Source: an uncultured beta proteobacterium (lineage in GTDB: Bacteria > Pseudomonadota > Gammaproteobacteria > Burkholderiales > Burkholderiaceae_C). From it: a DNA stretch of 64,000 nucleotides. The position numbers and the translations under genes were made by a program. This document shows, one piece after another, positions 8,161-17,790 of the stretch. A model generated the notes under the pieces. That model did not search any database. It saw only the letters and a program-made list of their open reading frames with translations, and was not told the origin of the DNA. Each line of letters opens with the position of its first letter. The stretch's first letter is position 1. The stretch lies in the NCBI GenBank assembly GCA_903873485.1, contig CAIQOO010000175.1, forward strand, positions 100,932-164,931, given 5' to 3'.

Positions 8161-10758
8161 ATGTTGCAAGCCTATCGCGCCCATGTTGCAGAGCGCGCCA
8201 CTCTCGGCATCCCTGCGCTGCCTCTGACTGCCCAGCAGACTGCAGAACTGATCGAGTTGCTGAAAAGTCCGCCCAAGGGCGAGGAGTCATTCCTGCTTGA
8301 GTTGATCACGCATCGGGTGCCCGCCGGCGTCGATGATGCCGCAAAGGTCAAGGCCAGCTACCTGGCGGCTGTGGCGCACGGCACAGAAATTTGTTCGTTG
8401 ATCAGCCGTGAAAAGGCCACTGAACTGCTGGGCACCATGCTGGGCGGCTACAACCTGACCCCGCTGATCGACTTGCTTGATGACGCAGCAGTGGCTGGTG
8501 TGGCGGCAGAGGCGTTAAAGAAGACTTTGCTGATGTTTGACCAGTTCCACGATGTCAAGGAAAAAGCCGACAAGGGCAATGCCTATGCCAAGGCGGTTTT
8601 GCAAAGCTGGGCCGATGCCGAGTGGTTCACCAGCCGCCCCGAAGTGCCAAAAAGCATCACCTTGACTGTGCTCAAGGTCACCGGCGAAACCAACACAGAC
8701 GACCTGAGCCCGGCCCCTGATGCCTGGAGCCGCCCCGACATTCCGCTGCATGCACTGGCCATGCTCAAAAACAAGCGCGACGGCATCACGCCGGAAGAAG
8801 ACGGCAAGCGTGGCCCGGTCAAGTTCATTGAAGACCTGCGTGCGCGGGGCAATCTGGTGGCTTATGTCGGTGATGTCGTTGGCACCGGGTCGAGCCGCAA
8901 ATCGGCCACCAACAGCGTGTTGTGGTTTACTGGCGAAGACATTCCTTTTGTGCCTAACAAGCGTTTTGGCGGTGTTTGTCTGGGTGCCAAAATTGCCCCG
9001 ATTTTTTACAACACCATGGAAGATGCCGGCGCGTTGCCGATCGAGCTGGACGTGAGCCAGATGAACATGGGCGACACGATTGAATTGCGCCCCTACGATG
9101 GCACCGCACTCAAGGACGGTCAGGTGATTGCCAAGTTCACGCTTAAAAGCGAGGTGCTGCTGGATGAAGTGCGCGCTGGTGGGCGCATTCCCTTGATCAT
9201 TGGTCGCGGTTTGACCGCCAAGGCGCGTGAGTCACTGGGCCTGCCGGTATCTGCGCTGTTCCGTTTGCCGCAAAACCCCAAGGCGACCGGCAAGGGTTTC
9301 ACTCTGGCGCAAAAAATGGTCGGTCGCGCCTGCGGCTTGCCAGAAGGCCAGGGCGTGTTGCCCGGCACCTATTGCGAGCCAAAAATGACCAGCGTCGGCT
9401 CGCAGGACACCACCGGCCCGATGACGCGTGACGAACTCAAAGACCTGGCCTGCCTGGGTTTCAGTGCGGATTTGGTGATGCAGTCCTTCTGCCACACGGC
9501 GGCTTACCCGAAACTGGTGGACGTGAAAATGCACCACGAGCTGCCTGAGTTCATCAGCAATCGCGGCGGCATTCCGCTGCGCCCGGGCGACGGCATCATC
9601 CACAGTTGGCTCAACCGCATGTTGCTGCCCGATACCGTGGGCACCGGTGGCGACAGTCACACCCGTTTCCCGATTGGCATCAGCTTCCCGGCCGGTTCGG
9701 GCCTGGTGGCCTTTGGCGCGGCCACCGGCGTGATGCCGCTCGACATGCCCGAGAGCGTGCTGGTGCGTTTCAAAGGTCAGATGCAGCCTGGCATCACCTT
9801 GCGTGACCTGGTCAACGCCATTCCGCTGTATGCCATCAAGGCTGGCTTGCTGACAGTGGCCAAGCAAGGCAAGAAAAACGTGTTTTCAGGCCGAATCCTT
9901 GAAATCGAGGGCCTGCCAGACCTCAAGGTCGAACAGGCGTTTGAATTGAGTGATGCCTCTGCCGAGCGCAGCGCTGCTGGCTGCACCGTGTTTCTGAATA
10001 AGGAACCGATCATTGAATACATCAACAGCAATATCGTGATGCTCAAGTGGATGATCGCCAATGGCTACTCTGACGTGCGCACCATCAACCGTCGCATCAA
10101 GGCGATGGAAGCCTGGCTGGCCAATCCGCAATTGCTCAAGGCCGATGCCGATGCCGAATATGACAGTGTGATCGAGATCGATCTGGCCGATATCCATGAA
10201 CCCATCGTGGCTTGCCCGAACGATCCTGACGATGTCAAAACCTTGGCCGACGTGGCCGGTGCAAAAATTGACGAGGTGTTCATTGGTTCTTGCATGACCA
10301 ATATCGGCCACTTCCGCGCGGCTTCCAAACTGCTGGAAAACAAGCGTGATATCCCGGTCAAGCTGTGGATGGCGCCTCCCACCAAAATGGATGCCAAACA
10401 ACTCACCGAAGAAGGTCATTACGGCGTGCTTGGCTCGGCTGGCGCCCGCATGGAAATGCCGGGCTGCAGCCTGTGCATGGGCAATCAGGCGCAGGTGAAA
10501 GAAGGGGCTACGGTGTTTTCCACCAGCACGCGCAACTTCCCGAACCGCCTGGGCAAAAACAGCAATGTGTATCTGGGCAGTGCCGAACTGGCTGCGATTT
10601 GCTCCAAGCTGGGCCGCATCCCGACCAAGGCCGAGTACATGGCCGACATGGGTGTATTGACGGCGGCCAGCAGCAAAATTTACCAGTATCTGAATTTTGA
10701 CAAGGTGCAAGACTACACCGACGCTGCCGCAACCGTCAAGGAAACTGCCGCTGTTTGA
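8161..10758 (+). CDS. acnB: aconitate hydratase B
   Basis: Bifunctional aconitase B (865 aa), interconverting citrate and isocitrate and often also acting on 2-methylisocitrate. AcnB order is visible: HEAT-like N-terminal region, swivel domain ([27 protein letters not shown]), then the 4Fe-4S core with [22 protein letters not shown] and cluster cysteines in [11 protein letters not shown] and PGCSLCMGN. The frame opens at 8140, but [13 protein letters not shown] at 8161 with AAGGAG upstream is the family start. It completes the TCA set near mdh, gltA and sdh. Confidence 0.97.
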   Translation: MLQAYRAHVAERATLGIPALPLTAQQTAELIELLKSPPKGEESFLLELITHRVPAGVDDAAKVKASYLAAVAHGTEICSLISREKATELLGTMLGGYNLTPLIDLLDDAAVAGVAAEALKKTLLMFDQFHDVKEKADKGNAYAKAVLQSWADAEWFTSRPEVPKSITLTVLKVTGETNTDDLSPAPDAWSRPDIPLHALAMLKNKRDGITPEEDGKRGPVKFIEDLRARGNLVAYVGDVVGTGSSRKSATNSVLWFTGEDIPFVPNKRFGGVCLGAKIAPIFYNTMEDAGALPIELDVSQMNMGDTIELRPYDGTALKDGQVIAKFTLKSEVLLDEVRAGGRIPLIIGRGLTAKARESLGLPVSALFRLPQNPKATGKGFTLAQKMVGRACGLPEGQGVLPGTYCEPKMTSVGSQDTTGPMTRDELKDLACLGFSADLVMQSFCHTAAYPKLVDVKMHHELPEFISNRGGIPLRPGDGIIHSWLNRMLLPDTVGTGGDSHTRFPIGISFPAGSGLVAFGAATGVMPLDMPESVLVRFKGQMQPGITLRDLVNAIPLYAIKAGLLTVAKQGKKNVFSGRILEIEGLPDLKVEQAFELSDASAERSAAGCTVFLNKEPIIEYINSNIVMLKWMIANGYSDVRTINRRIKAMEAWLANPQLLKADADAEYDSVIEIDLADIHEPIVACPNDPDDVKTLADVAGAKIDEVFIGSCMTNIGHFRAASKLLENKRDIPVKLWMAPPTKMDAKQLTEEGHYGVLGSAGARMEMPGCSLCMGNQAQVKEGATVFSTSTRNFPNRLGKNSNVYLGSAELAAICSKLGRIPTKAEYMADMGVLTAASSKIYQYLNFDKVQDYTDAAATVKETAAV

Positions 10759-10797
10759 GTGATCCGGGTCTGGCCAGAGCCGGCCAGATGACAAGAC

Positions 10798-10834
10798 AAA
10801 CGCCTCGCGATGGAAGTCGTGAGGCGTTTTTTTT
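10798..10834 (+). terminator. rho-independent terminator of acnB
   Basis: Stem ACGCCTC/GAGGCGT (arms from 10800 and ending 10827) with a run of eight T right after, about 40 bases downstream of the acnB stop. The upstream A run pairs with the T run, so it could also stop the convergent GNAT gene. Confidence 0.9.
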
Positions 10835-10845
10835 GACAACGTGAC

Positions 10846-11367
10846 TCACATCGGTGGCAAGCTGGCACCCGGGCCAAGTGCCTTGTCCATCAGCACGACA
10901 TCAAGCCATCGGTCAAACTTCCAGCCGCAGCACTTGAGCACCCCCGCATCGGTAAAGCCGGCGCTACGGTGCACGCCAATCGATGCCGTGTTGGCAGAGT
11001 CGCCGATCACGGCAATCAGTTTTCTGACCCCCACTTGCTGGGCACGGCTGGCCAGTTCACCCAGCAATGCGCGCCCCAGGCCGCTGCCTGCTGCCTTGTG
11101 GACAAGATAAATCGAGTCTTCAGCCGAAAAGCGGTAAGCCGGACGCGGCTTGAACCAGTTGCAGTAGGCAAAACCCAAAACCTGTTGACCATCTACGGCA
11201 ACCAGGTAAGGCAGGTTTTTGGCCAGCACATCGGCGCGTCGTTGCGCCATGTCCAGGGCACTCGGGGGTTCAATCTCGAAAGTGCCAGTGCCATGGAGAA
11301 CATGGTGCCGGTATATATCGGTGATTTGCGCGATGTCGTCGTCTTGACTGTTTCTGATGATGGGCAT
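10846..11367 (-). CDS. GNAT N-acetyltransferase, PAT/phosphinothricin-like
   Basis: A 173-aa GCN5-related acetyltransferase. The acetyl-CoA loop is KAAGSGLGRALLGEL, preceded by YLVHKAAG; the N-terminal part has ITDIYRHHVLHGTGTFE and QRRADVLAKNLPYLVA, the wording of the phosphinothricin/methionine sulfoximine acetyltransferase subgroup. ATG at 11367 is chosen because homologous wording begins MPIIRNSQDDD; the frame extends 22 codons upstream. It is convergent with acnB and divergent from rpsP. The native substrate is unknown. Confidence 0.85.
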   Translation of the reverse strand: MPIIRNSQDDDIAQITDIYRHHVLHGTGTFEIEPPSALDMAQRRADVLAKNLPYLVAVDGQQVLGFAYCNWFKPRPAYRFSAEDSIYLVHKAAGSGLGRALLGELASRAQQVGVRKLIAVIGDSANTASIGVHRSAGFTDAGVLKCCGWKFDRWLDVVLMDKALGPGASLPPM

Positions 11368-11380
11368 GGTGTGTATTGGA

Positions 11381-11386
11381 TATAAT
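11381..11386 (+). promoter_or_regulatory. consensus -10 box upstream of rpsP
   Basis: A perfect TATAAT lies 108 bases before the rpsP ATG and just after the divergent GNAT start. No good -35 hexamer is found at 16-18 bp spacing, so only the -10 element is claimed. Confidence 0.5.
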
Positions 11387-11493
11387 GCTGGGTTGTCTGG
11401 CGTGCTGCTGACCGGCTGGTCGGCGGGCTGCAAACATCAGGCTGCTTGCTCAATTCATGTGGAATTCAATCTCCACTTCCCAAAGGATAAATC

Positions 11494-11745
11494 ATGGTCG
11501 TCATTCGACTCGCCCGTGGCGGTGCAAAAGCTCGCCCGTTTTTCAATATTGTGGTTTCTGACAAGCGTAACCGCCGTGATGGTCGTTTCATTGAGCGCAT
11601 CGGTTTTTACAATCCGATCGCCACCGCCAGCGAAGAGAGTATTCGGGTGGCCCAAGATCGCTTGACTTACTGGATGAGTGTGGGTGCCCAAGCCTCGCCC
11701 ACGGTGGAGCGGCTGGTCAGTCAGGCGGCCAAAAAAGCCGCCTGA
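11494..11745 (+). CDS. rpsP: 30S ribosomal protein S16
   Basis: Small basic ribosomal protein of 83 aa, starting [21 protein letters not shown] and containing [17 protein letters not shown], the hallmark of bS16. It heads the rpsP-rimM-trmD-rplS operon; AAAGGA stands upstream of the ATG. Confidence 0.98.
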   Translation: MVVIRLARGGAKARPFFNIVVSDKRNRRDGRFIERIGFYNPIATASEESIRVAQDRLTYWMSVGAQASPTVERLVSQAAKKAA

Positions 11746-11753
11746 CAACTTTC

Positions 11754-12317
11754 ATGTTGCCCGGCCTGGAGGCCACCCAATTGCCGGTCGATGCCATCGA
11801 AGTTGGGCGCATCGCCGAGGCCTGGGGCATCAAGGGCTGGTTCAAGGTACTGCCCTACAGCGCCGATCCCGAGGCGCTTTTTTCTTCCCCCTGCTGGTTT
11901 TTGCTGCCTGCAGAAAAAGGCGCCAAGGCTTTCATCGGTGTTGGCAAACTGGCCATCAAAGAAGCCAAGACTCATTCGGACACCGTGGTGGCGTGCGCCC
12001 ATCAAGTCGATGACAGAAATGCTGCTGACGCTCTTCGCGGTGCCCGCATTTTCATCTCCCGGGCCAGTTTTCCTGCTGCTTCCAAAGACGAGTATTACTG
12101 GGTTGACCTGATCGGGCTTGAAGTGGTCAATCGGGAGCAGCAGTCTCTGGGGCAGGTGCGCGATCTGTTGTCAACTGGTCCGCAAACTGTGCTGATGATC
12201 GACTTTGTTGCCGACGGGAAAACGCAAGAGCGGATGATTCCATTTGTCTCGGTTTATATTGACGACGTCGATTTGAACGCAAAAAAAATCCGGGTGGACT
12301 GGCAAGCCGATTTTTAG
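11754..12317 (+). CDS. rimM: ribosome maturation factor RimM
   Basis: A 187-aa factor for late 30S assembly that binds S19. The N-terminal RimM barrel has [20 protein letters not shown] and the C-terminal PRC-barrel-like part has [11 protein letters not shown] and [15 protein letters not shown]. It starts 8 bp after rpsP, and trmD follows 10 bp after its stop. Confidence 0.96.
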   Translation: MLPGLEATQLPVDAIEVGRIAEAWGIKGWFKVLPYSADPEALFSSPCWFLLPAEKGAKAFIGVGKLAIKEAKTHSDTVVACAHQVDDRNAADALRGARIFISRASFPAASKDEYYWVDLIGLEVVNREQQSLGQVRDLLSTGPQTVLMIDFVADGKTQERMIPFVSVYIDDVDLNAKKIRVDWQADF

Positions 12318-12327
12318 CCACACCATC

Positions 12328-13071
12328 ATGCAATTTGATGTTGTCACGCTGTTTCCCGAACTGTTTGCCGCCTTTTTGACCACCGGCATCACCCGCCGGG
12401 CGTTTGCCTCGGGGCAGGTCAGCGTCAAGCTTACCAATCCGCGCGACTTCGCCGTCGGCAATTACCGTCGCATCGATGACCGACCTTTTGGCGGTGGCCC
12501 CGGCATGGTCATGCTGGCCGAGCCGCTTGACCAGTGCCTGTCGGCGATTCGCGCGCAACGAAACGATGCAGCGCCGGTGCTGTTGTTTTCGCCGGCGGGG
12601 CAGGTCCTGAACCACGCCATGGTGTCGCACTGGGCGGCCAGCGAAGGGGCGGTGCTGGTGTGTGGACGGTATGAGGGCATTGACCAGCGTTTTATCGATC
12701 AACATGTCACCGGGCAAATCAGTCTGGGTGATTTTGTCTTGTCGGGTGGCGAAATCGCGGCGATGGCCTTGCTTGATGCCGTGGCCCGTTTGCAGCCGGG
12801 TGTGCTGGGCGATGCTGACAGCCATGCGCAAGACAGCTTCAACCCGGCGCTTGACGGTCTGCTCGATTGCCCGCATTACACCCGGCCTGAAAGCTGGCAG
12901 GGCAGGCCGGTGCCCGAGGTACTTTTGTCGGGTCACCATCTGCGCATTGAGCGCTGGCGGCGCGACCAGCGGCTGGCCCTGACGGCGCGGCAGCGCCCGC
13001 AGCTTATCGCCTTGGCCAGGCAGGCAGGACGGCTGACCGCTGCTGATGAAGCCCTGCTGGCCGGGCTATAA
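12328..13071 (+). CDS. trmD: tRNA (guanine37-N1)-methyltransferase
   Basis: A 247-aa SPOUT methyltransferase making m1G37 in tRNA anticodon loops. Trefoil-knot and AdoMet motifs are present: [30 protein letters not shown] and [18 protein letters not shown]. The C-terminal domain has [11 protein letters not shown] and VLLSGHH. Standard third gene of the operon. Confidence 0.97.
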   Translation: MQFDVVTLFPELFAAFLTTGITRRAFASGQVSVKLTNPRDFAVGNYRRIDDRPFGGGPGMVMLAEPLDQCLSAIRAQRNDAAPVLLFSPAGQVLNHAMVSHWAASEGAVLVCGRYEGIDQRFIDQHVTGQISLGDFVLSGGEIAAMALLDAVARLQPGVLGDADSHAQDSFNPALDGLLDCPHYTRPESWQGRPVPEVLLSGHHLRIERWRRDQRLALTARQRPQLIALARQAGRLTAADEALLAGL

Positions 13072-13168
13072 TGGCGGGCTAACCGATCCTCTGCAAGGCC
13101 GTCTGGGCATCCACCCAGGCACACATCAATTCTGATGCTGGCGCTGGCAAGATCATTGAAGGCACTCC

Positions 13169-13555
13169 ATGAATCTGATTCAAACTCTTGAGCAAGAAGA
13201 AATTGCTCGTCTCAACAAAACCATTCCTGATTTTGGTCCCGGTGACACGGTGATTGTCAGCCTCAACGTGGTTGAAGGTGCGCGCAAGCGGCTGCAGGCC
13301 TACGAAGGGGTTGTGATTGCCAAGCGCAACCGGGGTTTCAACAGCGGCTTTACGGTTCGCAAGATATCCAGCGGTGAAGGGGTCGAACGCACTTTCCAGA
13401 CCTACAGCCCGTTGATCGCCAGCATTGAGGTCAAGCGTCGCGGTGATGTGCGCCGTGCCAAGCTCTACTACCTGCGTGACCGCAGCGGCAAGTCGGCGCG
13501 CATCAAAGAAAAACTGCCGGCCCGCAAGGTGGCTACCGCTGCTGCTGCTGCGTAA
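13169..13555 (+). CDS. rplS: 50S ribosomal protein L19
   Basis: A 128-aa bL19 with [32 protein letters not shown] and [13 protein letters not shown]. The 97-bp gap before it is usual for an internal promoter or processing site. The C-terminus ends in an alanine run (KVATAAAAA). A terminator follows directly. Confidence 0.98.
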   Translation: MNLIQTLEQEEIARLNKTIPDFGPGDTVIVSLNVVEGARKRLQAYEGVVIAKRNRGFNSGFTVRKISSGEGVERTFQTYSPLIASIEVKRRGDVRRAKLYYLRDRSGKSARIKEKLPARKVATAAAAA

Positions 13556-13570
13556 ATCGGCACTCGCCCC

Positions 13571-13608
13571 AAAAAAGCCGCCTTCTGGTCGCAGTGGCGG
13601 TTTTTTTT
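13571..13608 (+). terminator. rho-independent terminator of the rplS operon
   Basis: Arms GCCGCC and GGCGG flanked by six A and eight T, 15 bases after the rplS stop. It separates the ribosomal operon from the NUDIX gene. Confidence 0.88.
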
Positions 13609-13625
13609 CGCTTGTCATTTTTCCC

Positions 13626-14306
13626 ATGTCCGAAGCCAGATTGCCGCAAATCGACCCGCGTCAGGTACCGGCGTTTCAGGTTGACCGCCATTTGCCGATG
13701 ATCGCGCCGGGCCAGCTCCAGCCTGCTGCCTTGCGCCAGCGTTTTGCCAGTCCACCATGCTGGCAGCCCGAACTGGTGGCTGAAAAGAAATTCATGGATC
13801 GCCCGCCAATGCAGGCGGCGGTGTTGATCCCCATCGTGATGCGTCGGGCGCCGATGGTGTTGCTGACCCAGCGCACCCAGCATTTGTCCACCCATTCCGG
13901 TCAGATCGCTTTTCCGGGCGGCAAGGTTGATGCGACTGATGCAGGTGTGCAGGCGGCGGCTTTGCGCGAAGCGTTTGAGGAAGTCGGCTTGCGGGGCAGT
14001 TTTGTTGAAGTCCTTGGTCAATTGCCGGTCTATACCACCGGTTCCTCGTTTTTGGTGACTCCGGTGGTGGCGCTGGTCAGCCCGGGCTTTGGCCTGAACC
14101 CGAATGCGCAAGAAGTTTCCGACGTGTTTGAGGTGCCGCTGTCGTTCTTGATGAATCCGGCCAACCATCGCCATCACCAGGTGGAGTGGCAGGGGGTGCA
14201 GCGCCACTGGCTGTCCATGCCGTATCAGGACGGCCCGGTTGAGCGCTTTGTCTGGGGCGCGACAGCCGGCATGTTGCGCAACTTTTACCGATTTCTGGCG
14301 GCCTGA
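13626..14306 (+). CDS. NUDIX hydrolase, CoA pyrophosphatase (NudL-like)
   Basis: A 226-aa hydrolase. The extended NUDIX box of the YeaB/NudL family is visible: HSGQIAFPGGKVD followed by AALREAFEEVGL, with the two-residue-longer spacing usual there and LLTQRTQHLSTHSG before it. This family cleaves CoA to 4'-phosphopantetheine and ADP. The frame is open from 13425 through rplS, but the ATG at 13626 follows the terminator and begins MSEARLPQIDP. The downstream gene starts 25 bp after the stop. Confidence 0.87.
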   Translation: MSEARLPQIDPRQVPAFQVDRHLPMIAPGQLQPAALRQRFASPPCWQPELVAEKKFMDRPPMQAAVLIPIVMRRAPMVLLTQRTQHLSTHSGQIAFPGGKVDATDAGVQAAALREAFEEVGLRGSFVEVLGQLPVYTTGSSFLVTPVVALVSPGFGLNPNAQEVSDVFEVPLSFLMNPANHRHHQVEWQGVQRHWLSMPYQDGPVERFVWGATAGMLRNFYRFLAA

Positions 14307-14331
14307 GTGCCGCTGCCGCTATGATGATTGC

Positions 14332-15291
14332 ATGAGCTTTATCTCTGTCTTGTTTGCCTTGCTGCTGGAACAGGCCAAACCGCTGACGCGCGGCAACCCG
14401 ATTCACGCGGCCATGCGCGCCTGGGTGCGCTGGTCCACCCACAGCTTTGATGCTGGCAAGCCGTTTCACGGCTGGCTGGCCTGGGGTTTTGCCGTGGCCG
14501 GTCCGGCACTGCTGGCACTGCTGATTTACCGCTTGCTGGGCCACTTTGTCGGCTGGTCGCTGGATGTGCTCTGGAGTGCTCTGGTGCTGTACATATCGCT
14601 CGGCTTTCGCCAGTTCAGCTCGCACTTTACCGATATCCGCAATGCCCTGGCCAATGACGACGATGCCCGCGCCCGGGCTTTGCTGGCCAACTGGCAGCAG
14701 ATTGAAGTCAGGGAGATGCCGCGCAGCGCCATTCTTGGCAAGGTGATCGAGTTCTCGGTGCTGGCCGCACACCGCCATGTGTTTGGCGTGCTGGCCTGGT
14801 TTTCGGTGCTGGCGGCGTTTGGACTTGGGCCGACCGGGGCGGTGCTGTACCGCTTGAGCGAATTTGTGGTGCGCTACTGGCAGCATCAGAGCAACGCGCA
14901 CTACCAGCCGGTCAGTGCCGCCTTGCAGGGCAATGCCCAGACGGCGTGGACCCTGATCGACTGGTTTCCGGCGCGCGCCACGGCCATTGGTTTTGCCGTC
15001 ATGGGCAACTTTGAAGAAGCCATTGACGGCTGGCGGCGCTATGCCCAGCGTACCGATGTCAGCAACGACGGCCTGGTGCTGGCGGCCACGGCGGGTGCGG
15101 TGAATATCCATTTGCCCGGCCTTGGCCTGGATGGGTTGGCCGCGCCTGGCGCAAGTATGGATGAGTTTGCCAGTGCCCGCCCCTGGCCGGAACTGCCGCA
15201 CCTGGCGATTGTGGTGGGCCTGGTGTGGCGCGCGGTGGTGATGTGGATCGTGCTGCTGGCCCTGCTGACGCTGGCCCGGCTGCTCGGCTAA
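14332..15291 (+). CDS. CobD/CbiB-family (AmpE-like) integral membrane protein
   Basis: A 319-aa membrane protein with hydrophobic segments near residues 1-15, 45-70, 140-165 and 295-318. FALLLEQAKPL, the VMGNFEEAIDGW region and a late ATAGAVNIHLPG fit the CobD/CbiB superfamily, whose true members make adenosylcobinamide phosphate. No other cobalamin gene is in the window, and Burkholderiales carry a divergent paralogue of this type, so a role in B12 synthesis is unproven. It precedes hisC by 72 bp, a gap filled by a repeat. Confidence 0.72.
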   Translation: MSFISVLFALLLEQAKPLTRGNPIHAAMRAWVRWSTHSFDAGKPFHGWLAWGFAVAGPALLALLIYRLLGHFVGWSLDVLWSALVLYISLGFRQFSSHFTDIRNALANDDDARARALLANWQQIEVREMPRSAILGKVIEFSVLAAHRHVFGVLAWFSVLAAFGLGPTGAVLYRLSEFVVRYWQHQSNAHYQPVSAALQGNAQTAWTLIDWFPARATAIGFAVMGNFEEAIDGWRRYAQRTDVSNDGLVLAATAGAVNIHLPGLGLDGLAAPGASMDEFASARPWPELPHLAIVVGLVWRAVVMWIVLLALLTLARLLG

Positions 15292-15297
15292 TTTTTA

Positions 15298-15350
15298 TAT
15301 CAAATTGGCCTCTAGCCCTTGCTGCACCTGCGCTTGCAGCTATATTTTTT
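15298..15350 (-). repeat. AGCGCTTG-family interspersed repeat, copy 1
   Basis: On the minus strand it reads ATAGCTGCAAGCGC, then CAAGGGCTAGAGGCC and an AT-rich flank. It fills most of the gap between the CobD-like gene and hisC. Confidence 0.75.
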
Positions 15351-15363
15351 AAAGTGATTAGTC

Positions 15364-16446
15364 ATGTCATCAAGTTTCTGCAGTCCGGTGGTGGCCGGCC
15401 TGGTGCCTTATGTTCCGGGTGAACAGCCCAACATCGACAAGCTGGTCAAGCTCAATACCAACGAAAACCCCTACCCGCCGTCGCCTTGGGTGGTGTCGGC
15501 CATCACCGAGGCGGCACGCCACGGTTTGCAGTTCTATCCTGACCCGGAGTCTTCGGCGCTGCGGCAGGCGATTGCCGCACACCTCGGTCTTGCTGCGCCC
15601 CAGGTGTTTTTGGGCAACGGCTCGGACGAGGTGCTGGCGCATGCGTTTTTTGCCTTTTTCCAGCACGGCTGCCCGCTGCTGATGCCCGACATCAGTTACA
15701 GCTTTTACCAGGTCTATTGCCGGCTTTACAGCATTGCGGTGCAAACCGTGGCCTTGGCCGATGGCTTGCGGCTGCAGGTGGCGGATTACGCCTGCGCGCC
15801 AGATTTGAGCGTGGCCGGCGTGGTGCTGGCCAACCCGAATGCCCCGACCGGCATCGGTTTGCCGCTGGCCGATATCGAGGCCCTGCTGCAAATGCACCCG
15901 CAGCGGGTGGTGCTGGTCGATGAAGCCTATGTCGATTTTGGCGGCCAAAGCGCGATTGGCCTGATTGCCGCTTACCCGAACCTGCTGGTGGTGCATACCC
16001 TGTCCAAGTCGCGCTCGCTGGCCGGGCTGCGCATTGGTTATGCCTGCGGCCAGCCGCCCCTGATCGAGGCGCTGGAGCGGGTGAAAAACAGTTTCAATTC
16101 CTACCCGCTTGACCGGCTGGCTATCGCTGGCGGAATAGCCGCCTTTGCCGACCAGGCCTATTTTGAGCAAACCCGCAACGCCGTGATGAGCAGCCGCGAA
16201 GGTCTGGCGCTGGCGCTCGAAGACCTCGGTTTTGTGGTGCTGCCGTCGCAGGCGAATTTTCTGTTTGCGCAGCATCCGGCGCACGATGCGGCTGCTCTGG
16301 CGGCTGATTTGCGCGCATTGGGCGTGCTGGTGCGGCATTTCAAGCTGGCGCGCATCGCCCAATACCTGCGCATCAGTGTTGGCACGCCGACCCAGTGCGA
16401 CCGCCTGGTGCAGGTGTTGCAAGCGCTATTGCAAGCGGGCGCCTGA
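15364..16446 (+). CDS. hisC: histidinol-phosphate aminotransferase
   Basis: PLP-dependent class I/II aminotransferase (360 aa) that converts imidazole acetol phosphate and glutamate to histidinol phosphate. Motifs: [13 protein letters not shown] at the N-terminus, [36 protein letters not shown], and the PLP lysine in [15 protein letters not shown]. It is isolated from other his genes, so it may be a second HisC, or act on other aromatic or phosphorylated amino acids; the adjacent CobD-like gene makes a CobC-type role worth considering. Confidence 0.88.
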   Translation: MSSSFCSPVVAGLVPYVPGEQPNIDKLVKLNTNENPYPPSPWVVSAITEAARHGLQFYPDPESSALRQAIAAHLGLAAPQVFLGNGSDEVLAHAFFAFFQHGCPLLMPDISYSFYQVYCRLYSIAVQTVALADGLRLQVADYACAPDLSVAGVVLANPNAPTGIGLPLADIEALLQMHPQRVVLVDEAYVDFGGQSAIGLIAAYPNLLVVHTLSKSRSLAGLRIGYACGQPPLIEALERVKNSFNSYPLDRLAIAGGIAAFADQAYFEQTRNAVMSSREGLALALEDLGFVVLPSQANFLFAQHPAHDAAALAADLRALGVLVRHFKLARIAQYLRISVGTPTQCDRLVQVLQALLQAGA

Positions 16447-16505
16447 CGGCGGTCTGCCGGTGCGGGCGTGGCCAGCAGCGGCTGGCAGTTGCGCCGGCGA
16501 TGCCG

Positions 16506-17438
16506 TCAATAACGTCTGGCCTGCTTTAATTCAGCGTACAAGTCGCTGTAAATTTTATAGCGGTTAGCGCTTATTCCATCAGGGCCGGGACCTGATTTGA
16601 CCCTTGACATCACGCCACAGCCCGGCTCATGCAAATGGCTGCAGTTGTAAAACTTGCACTGCGCCACATGGGGTTTGAGGTCCGGCATATAGGCCGCCAG
16701 TTGTGCCGGGTCGATGTGGTTGAGGCCAAATTCCTGAAAACCGGGTGAATCCAGCAGCGCGGTGGTTTTGGCCTCATCGATCCAGTACCAGGTGGTGCTG
16801 GTGGTAGTGTGCTTGCCAGAACCCAGCGCCTGCGACAGTTCGCCGGTTGCTGCCAGCGCCCCAGGCAGCAGGCAGTTGATCAGCGTGCTTTTGCCAGCCC
16901 CTGAGGGGCCGAGTACCAGCGTCGTTTTGCCCGACAGCCGCTGCAGCAGTTCGGCCCGATCAGCCTCGCTGTTGTCGGCCAGCGCCAGCGCCAGCACGTC
17001 GTAGCCCATCTGGCGGTACGGCAACAACCAGTCCCAGGCGCGCGCAAAGGGTTCGGTCAAATCACGCTTGTTGAGCGCGATGATCGGCGTGATGTGCTGT
17101 TCTTCTGCCGCGATCAAGGCGCGCGAGAGCTGGCTGCTGGAAAACTCCGGTTCTGCAGCGAGCAAGATCAGCACCATGTCCAGATTGCTGGCAAATGACT
17201 TGGTGCGAACCTCGTCCTGACGGTAAAACAGGTTGCGTCGGGCTTCGATCTTTTCGATTGTTCCTTCGTCTTCGGAGGCCTGCCACTGCACCCGGTCACC
17301 CACCACGCCCAGGCTTTTCTTGCCGCGCGAATGGCAGATCAGCCGCTCGCCCGCCGGGTTTTCGACCAGAAAATGGCGACCGTGGTTGGCCACGATCAGG
17401 CCGCTCTGGCGTTGGGCGGAGGCTGGAACTTGCGCCAT
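16506..17438 (-). CDS. rsgA: ribosome small-subunit GTPase RsgA
   Basis: Circularly permuted GTPase of 310 aa that acts in 30S maturation. An N-terminal OB fold (SGLIVANHGRHFLVEN) is followed by G4 ALNKRDL, then Walker A GPSGAGKSTLINCLLPG and DSPGFQEFGL. The C-terminal zinc module has CKFYNCSHLHEPGCGV. The frame extends further, but MAQVPASAQRQSG at 17438 is the plausible start, 22 bp after phhB. It is convergent with hisC. Confidence 0.95.
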   Translation of the reverse strand: MAQVPASAQRQSGLIVANHGRHFLVENPAGERLICHSRGKKSLGVVGDRVQWQASEDEGTIEKIEARRNLFYRQDEVRTKSFASNLDMVLILLAAEPEFSSSQLSRALIAAEEQHITPIIALNKRDLTEPFARAWDWLLPYRQMGYDVLALALADNSEADRAELLQRLSGKTTLVLGPSGAGKSTLINCLLPGALAATGELSQALGSGKHTTTSTTWYWIDEAKTTALLDSPGFQEFGLNHIDPAQLAAYMPDLKPHVAQCKFYNCSHLHEPGCGVMSRVKSGPGPDGISANRYKIYSDLYAELKQARRY

Positions 17439-17460
17439 CAGGCGGGCTGGCCGGGCCGCT

Positions 17461-17772
17461 TCATGCCAGCAGCGCGTCAATGCGCGTGGCGCAGTCAAAG
17501 TCGGCCAGACTGATGCCGGCCACGTCATGGGTGTGCCAGCGCACCCGGCATTGGCGGTACTGCACGGTCAGTTCCGGGTGGTGGTTTTGCGCGTGCGCAA
17601 CAAAGGCCACGGCATTCACGAAAGCCATGGTCTGGTAATAGTCGGCAAAACCAAAAGTCTTTTCAATGCCGATGTCGGCACCATCGCCTGACAGCCGCCA
17701 GCCCTCGACGCGGGCCAGATTTGCTACTATTTGCGTAGCTGTCAGCGCTTGTCTATCAAGGGCTAGAGGCAT
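17461..17772 (-). CDS. phhB: pterin-4a-carbinolamine dehydratase
   Basis: A 103-aa dehydratase that recycles tetrahydrobiopterin-type cofactors. Family motif EKTFGFADYYQTMAFVNAVA then AQNHHPELTVQYRQC and THDVAGISLADFD are all present. The ATG (17770-17772) and roughly the first 13 codons (MPLALDRQALTAT) are made of repeat copy 2, with no ribosome site upstream and no alternative ATG before the core. The M48 gene ends 18 bp upstream, so coupling may matter. The N-terminal extension is specific to the repeat and not family-typical. Confidence 0.9.
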   Translation of the reverse strand: MPLALDRQALTATQIVANLARVEGWRLSGDGADIGIEKTFGFADYYQTMAFVNAVAFVAHAQNHHPELTVQYRQCRVRWHTHDVAGISLADFDCATRIDALLA

Positions 17773-17785
17773 ATTTCTTATATAT
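17735..17785 (+). repeat. AGCGCTTG-family repeat, copy 2 (makes the phhB start)
   Basis: Reads GTAGCTGTCAGCGCTTG, then CAAGGGCTAGAGGC and an AT-rich tail. The complement of GGCAT at its end is the phhB start codon. Confidence 0.85.
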
Positions 17786-17790
17786 TTGTT

